Part shown: positions 60,601 through 64,000 of the stretch, piece after piece
Layout of the letters: every line of letters starts with the position of its first letter
Numbering within the stretch: position 1 is the stretch's first letter
Source of the DNA: Tubulanus polymorphus
Lineage: Eukaryota > Nemertea > Palaeonemertea > Tubulaniformes > Tubulanidae
NCBI RefSeq assembly: GCF_964204645.1
Contig: NC_134028.1
Span: forward strand, 20,062,153-20,126,152
Length of the DNA: 64,000 nucleotides
Reading direction: 5' to 3'
Program-made: the position numbers and the translations under genes
The notes under the pieces: generated by a model
Seen by the model: the letters and a program-made list of their open reading frames with translations, nothing else
Databases searched by the model: none
What the model was told of the DNA's origin: nothing

Positions 60601-63600
60601 GTTAGGTCACCAACCTGTGGTAGAACATAGATACGATTAGCGCCAGAGATTTCAAACTACAGCCAACCCCCGGTATACCGGCCACATCGGTTCAGAACGA
60701 TTTTGACTATATGGAGAGTGAATGGCGGTATATCGGGGTGTTTTACTATGTATTTGTATTGAGATGTACATTGGCGGTAGGTGGGGGCGGCGGTAAATGG
60801 GAGGGTTATTAAATTTGACTGGTGGCCAGCGCCTCGAGTCAAGAACGAAAGAATACTTCAAGTGGATTTTACTCAAAACAAAGGAGGGCGGCCAGTCAAA
60901 ACTAGATATTGATTATGACTAGGATCCAGAATGAATTTTGACCTCAGGGAGCTTCCTCAAAAATCGTATTCCACGTCAGATGAAGTAAGAGGGGTTTCCA
61001 AGAGGATATTTTACCGTGCAGCCAGCATTCGACCATTCTTCGGTCTTTGTATTCCAGTACAAGCAATCAGCAGTGAAAAATGATGCATTGTAAATAGCCT
61101 CCTTGTAATCATCGACAGTTGCATTGGCAGGATCTGCAAACGAATCGTAGACGGTATCTTGAAGAATTCGGAATAAATTTTCAAGAAATGCATGTTTGCG
61201 TCATAGAATCGGGCATCTAACCTATAGTTCCATTCAAAGCCTTGATGCCAACATAAACTGGTTTATCGGTTCTGCAAAAAAAAGTCGTTCAGTATGATAT
61301 GCAGGTTAAAATATCTGATTAAATCGAAAACTTACTCGCGCAAAGAATGACTTGAAATATTTTGGATTAAAACTGTTAAGCTTATGCAGAACAATCAATA
61401 CTTGGTGTCAATACATCGTTTACCCATTTAGAATGTTGTGGAACAAGCATGTATTCAGATCCCTTTCTGCTGCTGTAGAGCCATTCACATCAGTTTCAGC
61501 ATGAAAGGGCAGCGTGCAGTTGAAATCATGTTTAGAAACAGTTGGACGTGAACCGACTTTGACGAAAACGACGAATCTCGTTATATTCTCCGAAAGAACA
61601 AAACCACCAGGAGGATCTTTAACAAAATTGAGAAACAATTCAGAAATGTGTATTCACACGCTTACTACGTGACCTGAAATGTTTAAGTCTAATGATATCG
61701 GTTGCACCATTGACAAAGTTCATGTTCTTCGATATCATAATCTTTCATCCATGAATTCAAATCAACGCTTTAAAAAAACTTTCGCTGATAACAACCGTAA
61801 TTACAAATCAAGTTAACTCCGACCGTTCGTAGATTGTGTAGATGATGACAATAAAAAGGAGTGTGAGTACCTTTCATCGGGGCTGTTGTAGTAACATTAA
61901 TTTTTGGATTTATCGACGGAGTTGAATTTGTCAGTGAAGTCACAGTTGCAGATGTCCCAGTGACAATAGTTTTGGTATTGGTTATACCGGCAGTTGTTGC
62001 GCCGAAAGTGGTAACATTGGTTACATCAGTTATATTGAATGAAGTAGTGTCCAATGTCTGGTCTGGAGTCTTAAAAATCTTGGAATTTGGTAAAGTAGTT
62101 CGGGGAGTACTACTGGAAGTTGCAGCGCTCGGAGAAGTAACGCTGGAACTCGAGGATGTAACCGTATTTGAAGTCGTGCTATTTGAAATTGAAGACAACT
62201 TTGTAGTTGGGGCTTGCTGCGTGTTGTTGTTGGTAGTCGATTCTGTTGTGCCGTTGACGAGGTCCGTGGCGTTTTCACTTAATACAACTTTAATGCCGAG
62301 CGTTGCGTCAAGTGGTACCGTTATAGTATGGATCAGCATTTCCTCATTAGGCTTCGTCGATTCTACAACACTTATATCTGGAATCTAAGTACATTAAAAA
62401 AAAAAACATGATAAAGTGCAATATCTGATATTACTAATTAGCATTATCAACAGTTTCTTTGCTACGATATTTACGCCGTTTCGTTTCCTTTCGATAACTA
62501 GTACGATCGGGTCTGGCAGACCGCCAACGATCATCGGGTCACCGGTTTCATTTCTCATATCTAACGACAGTAGTCCTGACGTCACTTCCTTGGGTTTGGT
62601 TGCCGCGTTGTTACCGGTGTTGTTCGAAAACGTATAAATGTTTGAACTGATTGAAAGACACTTAAATACGAAGAACACGAAAACGTGTTAACATACATTG
62701 TTGATATCCGACAAAATATAGGAGAAATTGTATACTTAGAGCTTTTGATGTTCCACTAATACGAACCTTTGACTCTACAAAGTAAGTCGTGTCATTCCCT
62801 TCTCCGACTATCAACGAAGGGTTAGGCAAATCTATTTTATCCTTCGAGTTTTTCCTGCCAGGCGTGATAGGTTCTAAATTGCAAAAAGAAACTCAATTAG
62901 TCGATTCAAATAGTAATAAATCGAACATTTTGATATTACGTACTTTTGGATAGCTCTCCAGAAAACCTCTTTTCCAGACTCATACTCATTGATGCCGTTG
63001 TCATAACGCTTGGCTCGTCGCCGGGAACTTTTCGTTGCATCACAATCATAACCATACAAGATTTAACTAATGTGTCCAAATCCAGAATATACTGTTTAGC
63101 CTAAAACGATCATAACAACATAAACATGTCTATTGGAAAGTCGCGTCATGCAAAATATTAGTTGAACAAACGATTGATTTTTATAATGGTATCTGTTTAG
63201 TCATTTGTGTATAAACCTCATATTGTCTTCTAACCCCTAGCAAAATGTTGGCCATACGTACATGTATATCCTATTGTCTTGTAACCGAATTTGCATTATA
63301 GCCTTTTGAGGCTATATGTACTGGATAGTCAAAACGTGTGGCTTTATCTCACATTTAAACCTTCGCAGAAATTACATGCGTTTTTTTAGATGCGTTGGAC
63401 TTTCGCGCTTTACCATCATCGTAAGAAATGAATCTTTGAACGACCGCGTTGGAAGGCTTATCGACGGCGTTCAACAGTGTCAATGAATACTTTTGACTCA
63501 GCCGTTAAAACAGTTAATTACATACCGTATTTACAACATCATCCAGTTTTAGCATTTCTTTCTGTAATTCAGCCGGAGACAAAGTTCTTGTTGGAGGAGT

Positions 63601-63721
63601 ATTCTGTTGTTTACTATTCGGATTCAACATCGATTCATACATGGCAATTTCTTTTTGCGCATTTTTGCTGACCTCTCCAGCACCAATAGCCGCATTTCCT
63701 AAATTGAATAGACCCATTATA
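50650..63721 (-). CDS. PKD1: Polycystin-1 homologue, copy B (3' part; 5' part off the right edge)
   Basis: Second polycystin-1 gene, same orientation as copy A. Visible exons start in the GAIN domain (63526-63721) and run through GPS, TM1, PLAT, the transmembrane half and the stop codon at 50650. The part above 59668 is a near-identical copy of bases 1-4333. Exons below it have no second copy in the window. All phases agree. The C-terminal 930 residues contain the expected eleven-TM layout with the polycystin extracellular (TOP) domain between TM6 and TM7. A possible poly(A) signal AATAAA (minus strand) lies at 50171-50176. The gene presumably continues beyond base 64000 with exons like those at 4.3-23.1 kb. 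Confidence 0.93.
55686..56257. mobile_element. MITE in PKD1 copy B intron
   Basis: The ends match in inverted orientation over about 50 bases: left ggccatcccaaaataattgt, right (reversed) ggccatcccaaaataatggt, each followed by ctgtttgc. The 570-base element has no ORF. It lies in the 2.5-kb intron between exons at 54674 and 57130, which otherwise holds nothing I recognise. Confidence 0.75.
57130..59123 (-). CDS. PKD1: PKD1 copy B: TM2 to TM6 exons
   Basis: Exons 58624-59123, about 58221-58536, 57760-57974 and 57130-57322. The first has the polycystin-1 signature FTRVQRLTCCLTLVYVSMM with TM2, then TM3 (ILASLIIVPVNVFIVLLF) and a basic/acidic cytosolic loop. The second has a lysine-rich run and then LPWWCVIVGHTLAFIAV (TM4) and SFGVSLIQSIMLQQPIK. 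The third holds TM5 (VLFLALLYALII) and an acidic loop. The fourth has RLKEIEMVNIIWEI with TM6 and the start of the TOP domain. The acceptor at 58536 keeps phase; the alternative at 58542 shifts the frame of TM4, so 58536 is preferred although its pyrimidine tract is poor. Confidence 0.9.
59473..63721 (-). CDS. PKD1: PKD1 copy B: GAIN, GPS, TM1 and PLAT exons
   Basis: Exons 63526-63721, 63361-63489, 62944-63100, 62767-62873, 62475-62660, 61871-62384, 61424-61616, 61222-61271, 61015-61157, 60399-60614, 60049-60136, 59786-59942 and 59473-59605. All but the last duplicate copy A exons. The last completes PLAT with IWHDNGGKNPSWFF and ICDKWLAVEQEDG, the conserved end of the domain. Coding differences from copy A that I can see include Asp to Tyr in the post-TM1 loop (GAT to TAT near 60404) and Val to Ile in the Ser/Thr-rich segment. 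The next upstream exon would start at about 64009, outside the window. Confidence 0.93.
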
Positions 63722-64000
63722 CTAAGATAAATCTTCGAAACCTTAGATCAGAGAAAAGAAACAAAAGCCAATTAAGAACTTGAATTCGATCGCAGACCCG
63801 TGGCCCAAGAGCTGCTTCCACACTCCCAGTTCAAATTTGAATCAAGCATTAATTTTTGTCGTCGTATCAGAAATGATGATCATTTGGTTAATAGGGTCTG
63901 GTCGCTTGAAGCCAGTAGTAAACTGATATGAGTTTTACGTTTGAGTTGAATACAATCGGAAAGGAATAATGTTCAGTATAGTTTATAGTGTACAATCTTA
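59668..64000. repeat. Right copy of long direct repeat
   Basis: Counterpart of bases 1-4333. It is joined on its left to the PLAT-to-stop part of the polycystin-1 gene, which shows what should lie left of base 1. Identity in introns equals identity in exons, so the copies are very young or are two alleles. Confidence 0.97.

Overview
The window is nuclear DNA from an animal. It is AT-rich, its genes are split into many exons with GT..AG introns, and it carries a Penelope-like retroelement fragment, many short inverted-repeat elements and long (TA)n tracts. A WSC-PKD-REJ-GPS-PLAT polycystin-1, a betaine-homocysteine methyltransferase, a Ly6/uPAR protein and an intronless peptide-receptor-like GPCR point to an invertebrate, most likely a marine lophotrochozoan. 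The species cannot be named from the sequence.

Layout. (1) 23114 down to 119, minus strand: the 5' three quarters of a polycystin-1 gene (copy A), from signal peptide and WSC through PKD repeats, REJ, GAIN/GPS and TM1 to the first two PLAT exons; it runs off the left edge. Its first coding intron holds a small plus-strand gene (20.5-21.6 kb) inside a candidate 2.46-kb inverted-repeat element. (2) 23.2-50.6 kb, between polycystin genes: a one-exon GPCR (25.69-26.67), a dead Penelope-like element (26.70-27.30), a complete eight-exon BHMT (30.78-32.77), a three-copy locus for a small secreted protein in inverted and direct duplicons of about 2.5 kb (33.4-43.3), and a four-exon Ly6/uPAR gene on the minus strand (46.60-45.58). 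(3) 63721 down to 50650, minus strand: the 3' part of a second polycystin-1 gene (copy B), from GAIN/GPS through PLAT, the TOP domain and channel to a C-terminal coiled coil and stop; its 5' part lies beyond the right edge.

Bases 1-4333 and 59668-64000 are the same sequence, introns included, with about 20 differences by eye. The repeat reaches both window edges, so the period is about 59.67 kb. Either this is a very recent tandem duplication giving two head-to-tail PKD1 genes, or two haplotypes were assembled end to end. I derived splice sites for 45 coding exons, 33 from copy A and 12 or more unique to copy B; every junction keeps phase, and the model totals 3,795 codons plus stop, close to the size of vertebrate polycystin-1.

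The least familiar part is the 33-43 kb locus. Copy C there is an apparently intact gene with TATA box, 5'UTR exon, signal peptide and poly(A) signal. Copy A is frameshifted and copy B has lost a splice donor and most of exon 2. Each copy carries a minisatellite upstream of its promoter. I do not recognise the protein family.
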